A DNA stretch of 64,000 nt from Anisus vortex (lineage: Eukaryota > Mollusca > Gastropoda > Planorbidae), in the NCBI GenBank assembly GCA_949126835.1, contig OX421495.1, positions 18,494,079-18,558,078 on the forward strand, read 5' to 3'. The notes beneath the pieces are model-generated. The model was given only the letters and a program-made list of their open reading frames with translations. It had not been told where the DNA came from and searched no databases. Positions within the stretch are counted from its first letter, which is position 1, and every line of letters starts with the position of its first letter. Positions 12,701 to 23,474 of this stretch are shown one piece after another. A program made the position numbers and the translations under genes.

Positions 12701-15700
12701 CTGCAAATAGTTTGATCGCTTCACCAGGAACATATCCAGCTCTATCAATATGGAAGGTGGCTTCAATAGGTCCTGATTTACAACACAGACAGCATAGATG
12801 TTTTTGTTTAGTTGCTTGGATACTACTCTGGGGAGAAAAAAATAAAATTGTTGTCTTAGTTAAGTATTATCATGTAGGTTTCTTATTATAAAATCAATTC
12901 AAAATTGACTAACTTTTCTCAACTAAAATAAAATTCACAATCCAATATACATAAGTATGTAATGTCGTAGTCTTTGGTGGTGTATATACTCGCTTATAAG
13001 TCATACCTTTTTAAACTAAAAAATTTGATCAAAAGTATTGTTGCGACTTATACTAATATACACACGACATTGTTTTTGAAAAGTTCAAAAAACATCACTA
13101 CTCTGTCATTAAGTTGCAAATATCAGCTGTATTGGTGGTTGTTATGATGTAGAATTGATATACTATTGAAATTGAAAAATATTTTAGGCTTTTCAAACCC
13201 CCACACCCTTTTCTTTTGAACTTTTGGACCGATTTTGTATTGCTGAAACGTAGCGTAAGTTTAAGTCTGCATTTTTCGTAGGCTTATTGAACACAAATTA
13301 CAAATGGAAAGAATCATAATGTATAGCCTAAAGCCTACTAAGGCAGTGTTTAGCATTATGAGAAAACCAAGCCATGTCTTAGCAATGTTTCCAAAACTAC
13401 AATCGGCCGATGGAAACATTTCTAAAATTTCAGGACATTTCGGAAAAATTCTGCGGCAAAACTTTTTTTTTCAAATCTATATAGAAATAATGCATGAAAT
13501 GTCAATTGTCAATAGTATGTTTCATTTTTCTCTAGTTGCATGTAGAAGTTGAAGAAAAAACACAGCTTAATTTCTGTCAGGATCATTACAAACAATGTTA
13601 ATTAGGGCACTTATGTAGTACATCTATCAATATCGGGGCCGCCCAGTCTAGGCTACATTCAGTCTAAAGAGCACACTTCAAAAGACTTTTTTTTTGTGGA
13701 TCCACTATAGTGAGACTATAGGGATAGGAACTTGAGTATAGACAAGGACTTAGATGAAGAAACAGAATACAGATGTCTTACAAAAACTTTCCCATATGAC
13801 TTATGACTAATGGCTGTATTGATCAGTTGTTAAAAATAAATGACACTCTGCCTTTATTTAATTATTTTTGCTTTATGCATGATTGAAACTATTTTTTAAG
13901 AAAAGTTTCCAAATTAGGGTGAACATTTATGTTTAAAAGGTATGAATTTTTTTGAAGTTACAAGGCAGTGTAACCCCTGAAAGTCAGGTTGCGAATTATG
14001 TGCGGGTCAATGACAATATATAAGGAAAAAAGTCCTTAACTAGGGGTGAGACTTATCCACCAATGTGACTTATACCCGAGTCTGTAGGTAGTCAGAATTG
14101 ATAAATTTTTTGTGTGGATTGTAATGGAACTTGAAGGCTTAGAATCAGCTCTTGTGGATTTAATGTCTCCTAAACAACATAATAATTTATTTATTTTTAA
14201 ACGTAAAGTTTATACTTTTTTGTTCATTATAGTAAATGTCACAAATTGTTCAAAATATTTGGAAAGTTTTCCTAAACTCTTCCAACCGATACTGCCATAA
14301 GAACCCTGCCATGGTTCTAAACAATAATTTAAAAAATCTAGCAGGGGACCAATCTAGACTAGTAATCTACTGTGGTGTGTAGCTTGGTGTGGAAGAAAGA
14401 AAAACACAACAGTTCATCTCAAGTGGAACTTTATGCCGGCAAGGTTGGAGAACTTTACAGGGTCACACATGATCTCCTGTAAGATCACACTTTACTAATA
14501 TCAAATTCAAATACAAAAAAATACATTGACCACAGATCATTAACATAGGACTAGCATAGGATTTCAGGATAGGATAATCTAGCATAGGCCTTGCGTAAAC
14601 TATCATAGAAATTAGGCAATAAATTGTAATTGTAACAGTGACGAACAAACTTTTACTTAATTAGCACCCAGAGATGACAAAGGATTTAAGAAATAAACAA
14701 TATAAACAATAGACAATAAGGGGTCTGTCCTTGGTCCACTTCTTTTCACCCTTTACACTCAACCCCTATCCTTTGTCATCGAACGCCACAACCTCAAATA
14801 TCATTCTTTCGCCGATGACACCCAGCTGTATAACAGTGCAGAGCCTGAGGACTTCGACAGGCTCCTTGCTTCCATCTCCATCTGTTTCCTGGACATCCAG
14901 AGCTGGATGACGGAAAACAAGTTGAAGCTTAACAGTGAGAAGACTGAAGCTCTTATCGTCGGTACGAGACAGAGGGTCGTGTCCCTCACTGCGTCCGATC
15001 TTCAGCTGGCTGATGCAACTGTGCCTTTCTCCCCGACTATCAAAAGCCTTGGCGTCTATCTGGACTCCACGCTGTCCATGCAAACCCACATCTCCTTCCT
15101 CACCAAAATCTGCTTCTTCCATCTGCGTCGTATTGCCGCCATCCGTCGTTATCTCACCAAGGAAGCTTGTGTTAAGCTCATCATCTCTCTCCTATTTTCC
15201 CGCTTGGACTATTGTAATTCGCTTTTGGCTGGTCTCCCGGCCTCCTCCCTTCAAGGACTCCAACGTATCCAGAACTGCGCAGCCCGACTAGTTCTCAAGA
15301 AGAAGAAGTCAAATGATATCAATCCTCTGCTCCGATCTCTGCACTGGCTACCCATCAACAACCGGATCTCATATAAGCTGGCTTCCCTCTGTTATAGGTG
15401 CCTGAATAACTGCGCCCCGGATTATCTTCGCTCTTGTATGGAGCTCTACACCCAGTCCCGCCCACTTCGTTCGGCATCTGACGCGCTTACTCTGCGGATC
15501 CCTCGTGTGAGGCTAGTGTCCGCTGGCGAACGTTCATTTTCCTACGCAGGACCGTCCGCTTGGAATCACCTCCCACTACAGCTTCGCCAGAGCCCTAGCT
15601 ATGACACCTTCAGGAGCCGGCTGAAGACTCACCTATTTCGTCAGCAGAATTAGCGTATTACTATATATTTCGTTGTCTGTCTGTATTCTGTAACTGTCGT

Positions 15701-17702
15701 CTGCGCATAGAACTGTCACTAACGGGATATGCGCTATATAAGCACCGTTATTATTATTATTATTATTTAGCTCAAACATATAAAAGTAATTATTGAATGA
15801 AGAAAAACCTTCCCATAATATTTGATTGACTCTCTGGTGAAACCCTAAATTTAAATATGTGTTTATTGTTATTGAACAGATCATATTAAACTTAAGGTTG
15901 CCAATTAATATTACAAATTTAATGTTTTATTGCTGAGCTTTTAATTGTTGTTCAACATTTAACAGACTTATATTTTTATAATAATGCAGCAGAAATGTTT
16001 CTTAAATCAAATTATAATTACTCCAGCATTGGGAATTTGGTTCAAGTCCAGTATGCTGATTACAGTAAATGGACGTCTTGTATTGTGGTCAAACTTCCAG
16101 GGCTTGTCAATATTGGAGCTAACAGTGTATCTGACATGACCAGTGAAATCTTCAAATGATGATGGAAGTCCCAGAGGCAGCTGAAACTGAAAAGGGTATG
16201 TGTAGGTTCCAGCTTGAAGTTCTTGAGTGTCCTTTCCTTGACCTGGCCCTATCACAATCAAATACAAAGCATATAACTTTAGACTCAAAATTATTTCAAA
16301 ACGCAATAAAACAGTCGTAAGGTATCACAAGGTAAAAAAAAAATGACGATATTCAAAGTAAAATAAAGTGCTGATGTATATGATTTTAATAAAGTGATAA
16401 GTAACCGCTATTATTAAAATATAAAAAATATAATATTATAATATGTATTAAAAGTGCTTTAAAAAGCGACTCTCTTATTTAAAAGAATCACTATAGAAAT
16501 TGTCAAGAATCATGGCCATGTTGAGTTTCCATGGCCACAGCAATTAGCACACTATACTTAGACATGTAATGGCCCAATATTCTGCCAAGATTGAACTCTT
16601 CTATTAGTGGTTGGAAAGCGGGATTTTATAGATAGCACAAATCCCAGTAGCCTTTACTTTCCACCACCTTACATCAGGCGACAATCAGAGCTAGGTAGAA
16701 TTTTAACTGGATTTGAACTCATGACCTTTAAAAGTCCAACACTCGGCAACAAGGCCATTATATCCCATCCAAACACATTTTTTAAAAATTGCCTTTATTT
16801 AATTATTACTTATAAACACATTTACTGATAATATTTTGGGTAGGACTAAATTTCTGTAAAATAAGTTTTCTAAGTTTAAAAAAAAATGATGTCAATTGAA
16901 CTGGACCTAAATTATTAAATAAGATTATGGGCTGTTTCTTACATATTCCAAATAAAAGAATTTCTTGGTCAAAGTATTTTTCCGTTGCTGAATAATGTCT
17001 TGTTGTAGTGGTGCGATTTTTCCCTGAACCGGAAGATTGTGTTTCCGTCCAATGTACATAAGCTTTTCCTTCAAACTTCAATCTTATACCTGTATAATTA
17101 TTTGTAAAATGTTATTACATTTTTTTACATATATAGCAATAAACTTTCCTATATTCACATTTAATTCAACCAAAAAATAATTGTTTGCCTCATGAGGTTT
17201 GGACTGCGCTACATAAAAAAAAGTTCTTGTTACATACAGTAAAGAGCAATACGCAATAGAAAACCGTTTTTAACATAGCTTTTTAACTATTTTATGTGCA
17301 ATTATTAATAGTATAATAAAGAAAATTAACTATGACAAGTTATGTAATAAACATTAACAAATGTATTATTTCTTGCAGTATTTCAATAAAAATAACATAG
17401 ACCAACTTTATGCCAGGATTCGCATGAGAATTATGACAATTAATAAAAAACATTTGAATAGTAAACATTAGGTGCTGTCAATAGTTTGGGTGAATTTTTA
17501 GAGATGATTTAAATTACCTTTTATAGTACAAGCATTGTGGATGGATAAAAATACCAGATGTCCCTGACCTAGGTTTTAACTCACCTCTCATTTTCATTGG
17601 CTCCCCCAAGACTATAGTAACATATCCTTGGACAAAGTTGCCAGCATAATATATTCCACTTCCATTGTTAAAAGCAATTGAAAACAATTTCAGTTTTCCC
17701 AT
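6721..17702 (-). CDS. Alpha-arrestin (arrestin domain-containing protein, ARRDC2/3/4-like), copy A
   Basis: Coding exons on the minus strand, first to last: 17585-17702, 16943-17089, 16022-16248, 12645-12827, 10808-10990, 9237-9453, 6721-6887. All junctions are GT/AG with matching phase; the sum is 1242 nt, 413 residues plus TGA. Alpha-arrestins are cytoplasmic adaptors that bind membrane cargo and recruit Nedd4-type HECT ligases. Exons 1-3 (about residues 1-164) form the arrestin N domain. The C domain begins near KHLCCLCCKSGPI in exon 4, matching the Cys-rich segment at that place in ARRDC3. Exon 5 carries FHATTKSRT and WSGEQLIIPPLPP, and exon 6 has FIGTIPL. The tail has two PPxY motifs: PPPY at about 323-326 and PPSY at about 360-363. 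Length equals human ARRDC3 (414). The start is MGKLKLF, preceded on the minus strand by a TTTACAG acceptor, so a non-coding 5' exon is expected upstream. A near-identical copy follows at 26625-35698. Orthology to one vertebrate ARRDC is unresolved. Confidence 0.93.
7035..7350 (-). mobile_element. SINE-2 copy (tRNA-headed)
   Basis: Reverse complement of the family at 20128-20467: GAGAATCGAACTCGGG is a reversed B box, preceded on the plus strand by the shared AT-rich body with TACCCGATTACAATATT in reverse. In intron 6 of arrestin copy A. Confidence 0.65.
7977..9200 (-). mobile_element. TA-target MITE (GTATATACTCGCG family), inverted copy
   Basis: Its left part matches the right end of the element at 59001-60633 (ACGTATAAGTGGATAAG, then GACCCGCGTATAAGTCC), and its right part matches the left subterminal region (ACCCCTACTTTTTGTCAAAA). 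The right end is truncated near 9200. It is itself interrupted by a LINE tail at 8418-8686. Intron 6 of arrestin copy A. Confidence 0.75.
8418..8686 (+). mobile_element. LINE 3' end inserted in a MITE
   Basis: The frame KSAIRLWNTLDQASI then VQAFKSSLKGWSKNLK resembles an ORF2 C-terminus, followed by a 3' UTR (TTAAATTGTGGACTCTTTCC) and a (GAA)n tail at 8665-8686. MITE sequence continues on both sides. The same 3' UTR occurs at 23475-23575. Confidence 0.7.
9486..10370. mobile_element. Non-autonomous DNA transposon, TATGTGACCCGTTC ends
   Basis: The left end TATGTGACCCGTTCTCACGA mirrors the right end, whose reverse complement starts TATGTGACCCGTTCCCACAA; CATAAGTGG also recurs inside each end. About 885 bp, no ORF. 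Lies in intron 5 of arrestin copy A. Target duplication is unclear. A small hairpin (TAGGGTAGA...TCTACCCTA) sits at about 9754-9782. Confidence 0.75.
11209..11486 (+). mobile_element. SINE-1 copy (tRNA-headed)
   Basis: tRNA-like head with B box GGGTCGAATCCTG, body GGAGGGTGTCCCTGAGTC then TACCCAGCTCAGATGAG, and terminal GGGATACTTTACT. Intron 4 of arrestin copy A. Confidence 0.75.
11601..11870 (-). other. Intron-4 block conserved between arrestin copies (copy A side)
   Basis: Aligns with 31933-32205 in intron 4 of copy B. The best-kept core on the minus strand is CCAAGGAGCACTTCGTATGT: an AG, nine bases GAGCACTTC, then GTATGT. That could be a 9-base in-frame microexon, since both bordering exons are phase 0. 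It could equally be a slowly diverging intron. Confidence 0.3.
12980..14088 (+). mobile_element. TA-target MITE (GTATATACTCGCG family)
   Basis: The left end GTGTATATACTCGCTTATAA and right end TGTGACTTATACCCGAG match the termini of 59001-60633, and the interior shares GTAACCCCTGAAAGTCAGG. Intron 3 of arrestin copy A, oriented opposite to the copy at 7977-9200; absent from intron 3 of copy B. Confidence 0.8.
14721..15768 (+). mobile_element. Young 5'-truncated non-LTR retrotransposon (CR1/L2-like RT end)
   Basis: An uninterrupted frame runs from 14721 to the stop at 15651-15653 (310 codons). It starts GSVLGPLLFTLY, has the catalytic YHSFADDTQLY box, then LNSEKTEALIVG, LGVYLDSTLSMQTHI, SRLDYCNSLLAGLP, LHWLPINNRISYKLASL and the terminal FRSRLKTHLFRQQN. 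These are the RT palm and thumb and C-terminal region of CR1/L2-type elements; the endonuclease and most of the RT are missing. The 3' UTR ends in (ATT)n at 15745-15768. The open frame points to recent insertion. It is GC-richer than its surroundings and lies antisense in intron 3 of arrestin copy A; intron 3 of copy B lacks it. Confidence 0.9.
16590..16770 (-). mobile_element. Degenerate SINE-1 copy
   Basis: AGCCTTTACTTTCCACCACC, CAGAGCTAGGTAGAATTTT and a reversed B-box-like GGATTTGAACTCATGACC match the reverse SINE-1 layout. Intron 2 of arrestin copy A. Confidence 0.45.
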
Positions 17703-18117
17703 GGCAAAATATAATCTGTAAAGAGAGAAAAGTTTATTGGTTGAGAATCCAAATTGTCAAATCATAACATAAGTATTTTGAGATATGAAATGTGGATCTT
17801 CTGAGATTGTCTTTGGGTGACAAATTACAAAATCGGTTGAATTTAATTTAAATAAAAAACTAATTCAACCTAGTGATAAAAAAATATTTAATTTTCATCT
17901 TTAATAATCCTAATATCAAATGTTTTTCTTTTTCTCTGAGTCTTGAAGACATATCCGAGACTATTATACCAAGCTGTGATGGACTCTATACAAGCATTGG
18001 TTGAAGAAATTAACAGTAATTGGGCATGAATTCACATTTTGACAGACAAATAGATGCTGATGTAATCTAGATCATATGACAGTTTGAATACAAAATTCTA
18101 ATTTCAAAGCAAGCATA

Positions 18118-18312
18118 TGTTAGGATTTTTTCCCAAGTCTGGAGGGTGTCCCTGAGTCCACCCAGCTCGGATGAGTATTTAACTTTAGATGGGGTAAAGT
18201 AAAGGTGGCTGGGCATTGTGCTGGCCACATAATCCCCAAGTATGCCATGGCTACAGAAACTGGTGAACTCTGTTTCCCCGGGCCTATGTTTAAATTGGTC
18301 TGACAGAATACT
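18118..18312 (+). mobile_element. 5'-truncated SINE-1 copy
   Basis: Starts at AGGATTTTTTCCCAAGTCTG and runs through GGGTGTCCCTGAGTCCACCC, GGGGTAAAGTAAAGGTGGC and ACAGAAACTGGTGAACTC. The tRNA head is missing. Confidence 0.65.
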
Positions 18313-18314
18313 TA

Positions 18315-18560
18315 CGGTACTTAGGATATAACAGACGCTCCTTCTAAATAAAGAATATTATTGCGTCCTATATAATATGCTCATCCTTGGACATAGTCTA
18401 GTCTTGCATGATTAGTGTTTTAAATGAAGTTAAGTTACTGATTTTTTTCTGGTTTGTTCAGGAAACCCATTCCATGCCCAGAGGCCGTAAAGGAAAGAAT
18501 GAGTACTTATATGCATTTGTTCTCACATAAGGGATAAGAAAAGTGTTTTTGTCTTTATCT
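18315..18560 (+). repeat. Dispersed repeat, GATTATTGCGTCC family
   Basis: ACAGACGCTCCTTCTAAATA then AGAATATTATTGCGTCC and AACCCATTCCATGCCCAG match 31350-31690 and 776-930. Confidence 0.6.
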
Positions 18561-19169
18561 TATGTTTATCTGAGCATTGTAACAGATTGTTATTGTGTTG
18601 CATTTCTAAGTTAGAATTTAATGCCTTATGTAGGCCTATTATTAATACTTTTCCCTTCTGTCCTTTAGTGTTTCTAGGTTTAGTGATTTAACTATTGGTG
18701 TTACTCTTGTCATACATTAGTGAACTAATTAATTAAAACAAACATCTTAAACAAGTACTAATTCCAACAACCACCACAGAAACCATTTTCCCTAATTAGG
18801 CCACTGAATGTCAATGAATCTGCCACATACTCAGAAAGCAGGCAACTAGTATCAGGTAGTATTAAATTTATTTATGGTAAGATAAACTAATATCAATAGT
18901 TGGATTTATCTATATAATCTAACTAGGCTGATAAGCTTTAGGTATCCTAATACTGCGGGCATCCAGCCAGGTTGCATAATATTTATATAACATACATGAA
19001 GATTGATCCATAAATAAGAATGTGCAAAAGTTTTCATCCTCCTTTGCTAGCAAAATAAAAAAAATTAATAAATTAAATAAAACCAATTTTCCAAAGTCTC
19101 AGTATGATCATGGTACATTTAATCTGTTACCTACAGTATAAATAATAGTTTTTATGACTTATGGGACAC

Positions 19170-19250
19170 AAACATTGGCCAAGCCACAGCATGTTGGATT
19201 GATCATCTGGAGATATTGGGTTCAAATCCAAGCAATAAATTGTCAGGATT
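19170..19250 (+). mobile_element. SINE-1-like tRNA head fragment
   Basis: GGTTCAAATCC resembles a B box, preceded by a tRNA-like GCCAAGCCACAGCATG segment; the body is cut off by the adjoining LINE end at 19255. Confidence 0.4.
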
Positions 19251-19254
19251 TATC

Positions 19255-19570
19255 TAAAGGCTATAGATGAAGATGTAGAGCTCGGGAACTGGGAGAACCT
19301 TGCTCAGCACAGAAATAGTTGGAGAGGCACCTTACACACCGGTATAAATGCGGCAGAGGGCAAACTTCGCCTTATGGCGGAGGCTAAACGAGCAGCGAAG
19401 AAAAGTAGGCTGCCCCTAACAATCTCCAACGGTCCAGCTTTCAGAGATGCGATAGAGCCTGTCTCTCAAGGATAGGTCTCCACAGGCACAGTCAATTTTG
19501 CAGGGCTGGCCAAATCACAGGCGCGCAAATCTAATCGTCTTTCAAGACTATGGAGCCAATGATGATGATG
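19255..19570 (+). mobile_element. LINE 3' end (zinc-finger-tailed RT family), plus strand
   Basis: The frame GNWENLAQHRNSWRGTLHTG and INAAEGKLRLMAEAKRAAKK matches the element at 20466-21487, followed by the same 3' sequence CTTTCAAGACTATGGAGCCA and a (GAT)n tail. It faces the longer minus-strand copy. Confidence 0.8.
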
Positions 19571-20019
19571 ATCCTATTTTTAACTATGCCTGGCTAGGGC
19601 CTATTATATCACCTTCGGGGGGGGGGAGGTTTACCCCTGATCCCTAGCCCGGATAAAGGAGAAGGGTTGGCCCAGTTGGGCAAGCAACTCTACCATGCAA
19701 AAAATACTCCGCTAAAGAAGCCAAAACAACAGACAAAATCAACATACCTATGTCTAAATCAATAGGAATAGGCATATATATATATTATTATAATACATAA
19801 TTGATATTAATTGGCATACTAGGCCTATTTACTAACTATATTACTGTATGGCCATATATAGGCCTACTATTAACTAGTTACTAGAGACTAGGTCGTCACT
19901 ATTCCCTATCATCGCTTAAATGCTTATAATGCCCTATGCCTTAGTCATAATTATAATGCACAATGCCTCATCTATCTATATATTTAACCTTTAACCTATA
20001 AAATAAGAGTGTTTGTCCG

Positions 20020-20110
20020 CATACGGATCCCCATTGGTCAATTTGAAATCACCTGAGTTTGTGTCACTGACCCATTTAGGCCTAGGCCTATGTCCTATGT
20101 ACTGTCTAAT
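20020..20110. repeat. Repeat shared in inverted orientation with 7350-7430
   Basis: CCCCATTGGTCAATTTGAAA, GAGTTTGTGTCACTGA and TAGGCCTAGGCCTA are mirrored at 7350-7430, extending the SINE-2 similarity beyond its head. Confidence 0.5.
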
Positions 20111-20127
20111 AATTTTATTTTTTTACA

Positions 20128-20467
20128 GCGAACGTATCTTCGCTAGCTCAGTGATCAGTGGCTATGCGAGCGACGGGGTTCGATTCTCCTGTTAGACTAT
20201 ACCTTTTTTTTTTCAATAATTTTTTTTTCAAACTTATAAAAACAAAAGACATTGTAAATATAGGAATATAGGGGCAATTTAGATTTTTGTTCAATAAAAA
20301 TAGGCTACTAACCTACTTGCCTATTTTTTTTACCCGATTACAATATTTATTTTAAATTAGCCTACTTTCCTAAAAGTTAAAAGTCTTCAGTAAAAAAATA
20401 ATTTAAATATAATATTTATAGCTTTCTTTAAAGTGTAGTTTATAAATTTTTTTATCTGCACCTTATT
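20128..20467 (+). mobile_element. SINE-2 copy (tRNA-headed)
   Basis: A-box-like TAGCTCAGTGA and B-box-like GGTTCGATTCT (20177-20187) in tRNA spacing, followed by an AT-rich body with TACCCGATTACAATATT and GCACCTTATTAGCC. Related inverted copy at 7035-7350. Not a functional tRNA gene: no closed acceptor stem is seen. Confidence 0.65.
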
Positions 20468-21487
20468 AGCCTATCTTATCATCATTGGCTCCATAGTCTC
20501 GAAAGACGATTAGATTTGCGCTCCTGTGATTTGGCCAGCCCTGCAAAATTGACTGTGTCTGTGGAGACCTATCCTTGAGAGACAGGCTCTGTCGCATCTC
20601 TGGCACTTGAAAGATGGACCGTTGGAGATTGTTAGGGGCAGCCTACTTTTCTACGCTGCTCGTTTAGCCTCCGCCATAAGGCGAAGTTTGCCCTCTGCCG
20701 CATTTATACCGGTGTGTAAGGTGCCTCTCCAACTATTTCTGTGCTGAGCAAGGTTCTCCCAGTTTCCGACCCCTACATCTATAGCCTTTAGGTCACGTTT
20801 GTAGACGTCCTTGAACCTGAGTTGAAGGCGGCCAGTAGCTCTCTTGCCATCAGCGAGCTCAGCATATAGCAGGTCTTTTGGGATTCGCCCATCCTCCATC
20901 CTGAAAACATGACCAGGCCACAGTAGACGTCGTTGACGAAGGAGAGTGACCATGCTAGGCATGTTAGCCCGTTACAAGACCTCGTTGTTTGTTATGCGGT
21001 CCTTCCAAGATATCCCAAGTATGCGCCTGAGGCAGCGCATGTGGAAAGAAGAGAGTCTCTTTTCTTGCGATGCGTACAGGGTCCAAGTTTTGCTGGCGTA
21101 CAGGAGAATGCTGATCACACATGCACGATAGACAGCTATTTTTGTATTAATAGACAGCATCTTGTTGGCCCATACTCTTTGCGTTAGCCTGGATAAAGTC
21201 GCGTAAGCCTTGCCAATTCTCCTGCTGATTTCTGTGTCCAGTGATAGATCGGTGGTGATGGTGGAGCCAAGGTATGTGAACTGATCAACAACATCTAATT
21301 TGGTACCGTTGATGTATATGTTGGGTGGGTCAGCTCCTTGAACCATCACGTTGGTCTTCCTTATACTATTTGTTAGACCAAAATCTTGGCAGGTCTTGGA
21401 GAAGCGGTCCATCAAGGATTGTAGCTCCTCCTCAGTGTGTGTGACAAAGGCGGCGTCATCCGCGAACAGCAAGTCTTTGACTGTTCT
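20466..21487 (-). mobile_element. LINE reverse-transcriptase 3' half with two stops
   Basis: The minus-strand frame begins LFADDAAFVTHTEEELQSL (catalytic FADD), then FGLTNSIRKTNVMVQG, QFTYLGSTITTDLSLDTEI and LRRILGISWKDRITNNEVL. An in-frame TAA at 20972-20974 is followed by the same frame: MPSMVTLLRQRRLLWPGHVF. A TAG at 20651-20653 precedes KSRLPLTISN and a C-x2-C-x12-H-x5-C finger (CQRCDRACLSRIGLHRH...C). Apart from these two stops the frame holds, so the copy is fairly young. This ORF2 type with a terminal zinc finger is widespread in invertebrates. Confidence 0.88.
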
Positions 21488-21499
21488 TCTGCGGATTTT

Positions 21500-21960
21500 T
21501 CTCCTTATCTTATACTACTATCTTATATAATATACTATACAGTCCTGTTGTTTTTTTTCCTTTTACTAGCATTCATAATTATCATAAACAAAATACTTAT
21601 AAAATAGAATTATAACTAATTATAAATTATAAGTTTATAATATAACAATATAGGCCTAACTAAGTTATAATATAAGTCTATAGTTCTATAGTACTATAGT
21701 TATAGTAATAATAGTATAGGTAGTATATAGTATAGTCTAGGCTAGTTCTATATTTCTTATATATTATATGAGGCCTAGTTACTAAGCTTATATATTAAAA
21801 TTATTATAGAAATTATAGCATTATTATAATAATAATAAATTTTAGGAGGTATATTTGTATCATTAAGTATAGACCTAGACTAGTAATAATTCGCATTATA
21901 ATTATTGTTACAGTTTTGGCAGATTATTATTTTATAATAATTATAGCTATATGGCAAAAA
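21500..21960. other. AT-rich low-complexity intergenic DNA
   Basis: Almost only TATA-like repeats with several AGGCCTA motifs; no gene seen. Confidence 0.6.
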
Positions 21961-21990
21961 TACGGCTAAACGGAGCTATAATTTTCCCAC

Positions 21991-22140
21991 CTTGCCGTGA
22001 AGTATCGCCAGTCACTTTAAAAAAAGATGCTGCTTCTTTGTGCCTAATATAATGTAGCTCAAGGCCACTGAAGGCCTTGCTATTTTAAAACTATTTACAA
22101 ATATGGGAAAGGAGAGGGAGGACGGTGCAATGAGCATGAG
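21991..22140 (-). promoter_or_regulatory. Weak candidate leader exon for arrestin copy A
   Basis: Read on the minus strand, this stretch ends in GGCAAG|GTGGGA, a usable donor, with weak resemblance to the candidate leader of copy B (GCACAA...AAGCAG...GCATCTTT near the donor). It lies about 4.3 kb upstream of the ATG of copy A. Support is slight. Confidence 0.15.
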
Positions 22141-22377
22141 ATCCGGTTTATTCAGAAACTCGCGAATCTAAAATGAAGCTTTCTGTTCAAACTCTCGCCA
22201 AAAATGTTTGCTTTCGCTAATTTAAATAATAATGATTGGTTTATTTTCCTGACTAGAATAGACTATACTATACTAACGTCTATAGTCTATAGATAGGACT
22301 AATAATAATACAACCCATGCATAACGCCATATTCAAAAAAGGCTATATAACATCATTTAAAACATTAATAAAAATGC

Positions 22378-22452
22378 AAGACTAAACTCGGACTTACGGA
22401 TGAGCGTAGGACGCAATAATCTTCTTTATAGAAGGAATGTATAAGATAAGAT
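22378..22452 (-). repeat. Dispersed repeat, GATTATTGCGTCC family (reverse)
   Basis: GACGCAATAATCTTCTTTAT is the reverse of the motif in 776-930 and 31350-31690. Confidence 0.5.
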
Positions 22453-22475
22453 AAATATAGACTATATATAGAGAT

Positions 22476-22754
22476 TTAAAAAAAGTAAAGTACCCGTCGG
22501 ACCGAATTGATCCATAGGTCCGATGAAGCAGCGTTCACCAGTTTCTGTGGCCACGGCATACTAGGTGATTGTGTAGCCAGCACTATGCACAGCCGCCTTT
22601 ACTTTACCCCAACTAAGGTCAGGTACCCATCAGGGCTTGGTAGACTCAGGGACACCCTCCAGACCCGGGAAAAAATCCCAGCCTGCACTAGGATTCGAAC
22701 CGAGGACCTTCGGCTCGCCAGTCAAACGCGCTGCCGCTCGGCTACCGTGCCCCC
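22476..22754 (-). mobile_element. Full-length SINE-1 with target duplication
   Basis: On the minus strand it starts GGGGGCACGGTAGCCGAGCG. The A box TAGCCGAGCGG and B box GGTTCGAATCC fit the tRNA promoter consensus exactly. Body as in the other copies, ending GGGTACTTTACT then a T-rich tail. Flanking ATATATAGAGAT at 22464-22475 and 22755-22766 is a 12-bp target duplication. About 279 bp. This is the best-preserved copy in the window. Confidence 0.92.
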
Positions 22755-22899
22755 ATATATAGAGATAGATATAATTAATAGATGTGTTAAAGAAAAAAGA
22801 ACTTATATTTTTTAAAATTGTCCATTGCATATATATTATTATTAAATCTTGGCCAAATATATTTAATAGGTCAATATTACAGTGGTTCAATATATTATA

Positions 22900-23470
22900 G
22901 GATGTAGATTTGCACTTATTTGGGATTACCCATAGAGCTTGAGTTACAGTATGATGAAAACTGCATGCGGTGAAAGTTTAACATGTATGAATGTGTACAT
23001 AGGCCTACATTTGGGCACAACGGCATAGCGCAGATTGCAAGGTGGATGAGGCAAGGCTTATAAATATATAATGCAATACAATAACAATGGGGGCAAGAAA
23101 CTCTCAATTAATTTTGCTTTTTTTTAACAGCACCTAATAAATCTGATGAAAATGTTCATATAGTTTATAAATTAACATGAGTCTACTAAATTAATTGTAA
23201 CATAAACGTTATAAATAATGCCAATTTTATTTATATCCTTAAATTGCACAATATAAGAAAAAATCTTTAAATACTTTTTTTTTTATGAAAATTTTTTTTA
23301 AAAATAAATATATATAATAGGGCCTATACATATTTATTTTAACAATTCTACTAGATATTGTTGCATATTGCAGTAGCTTTTCATACAAACATTAGATCAG
23401 AAAAGTGTTAGACTATTATCTACAGGCTGTCACAGAAGAATGCTTCAACCAAAAGTTGGCTACATAAATT
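22900..23470. other. Intergenic, nothing recognised
   Basis: AT-rich with no repeat matching another part of the window and no coding signal. Confidence 0.5.
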
Positions 23471-23474
23471 TTTA

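Noticed and set aside
13304..13552. 82-codon plus-strand frame.
   Set aside because: Lies within a non-coding MITE whose other copies do not keep the frame open.
14766..15122. 118-codon minus-strand frame.
   Set aside because: Antisense shadow of the LINE reverse-transcriptase frame.
20128..20190. Possible tRNA gene.
   Set aside because: A and B boxes are present but the acceptor stem does not close and a SINE body follows.
22690..22754. tRNA gene on the minus strand.
   Set aside because: The tRNA-like sequence is the head of a SINE with a target duplication, not a free-standing tRNA.
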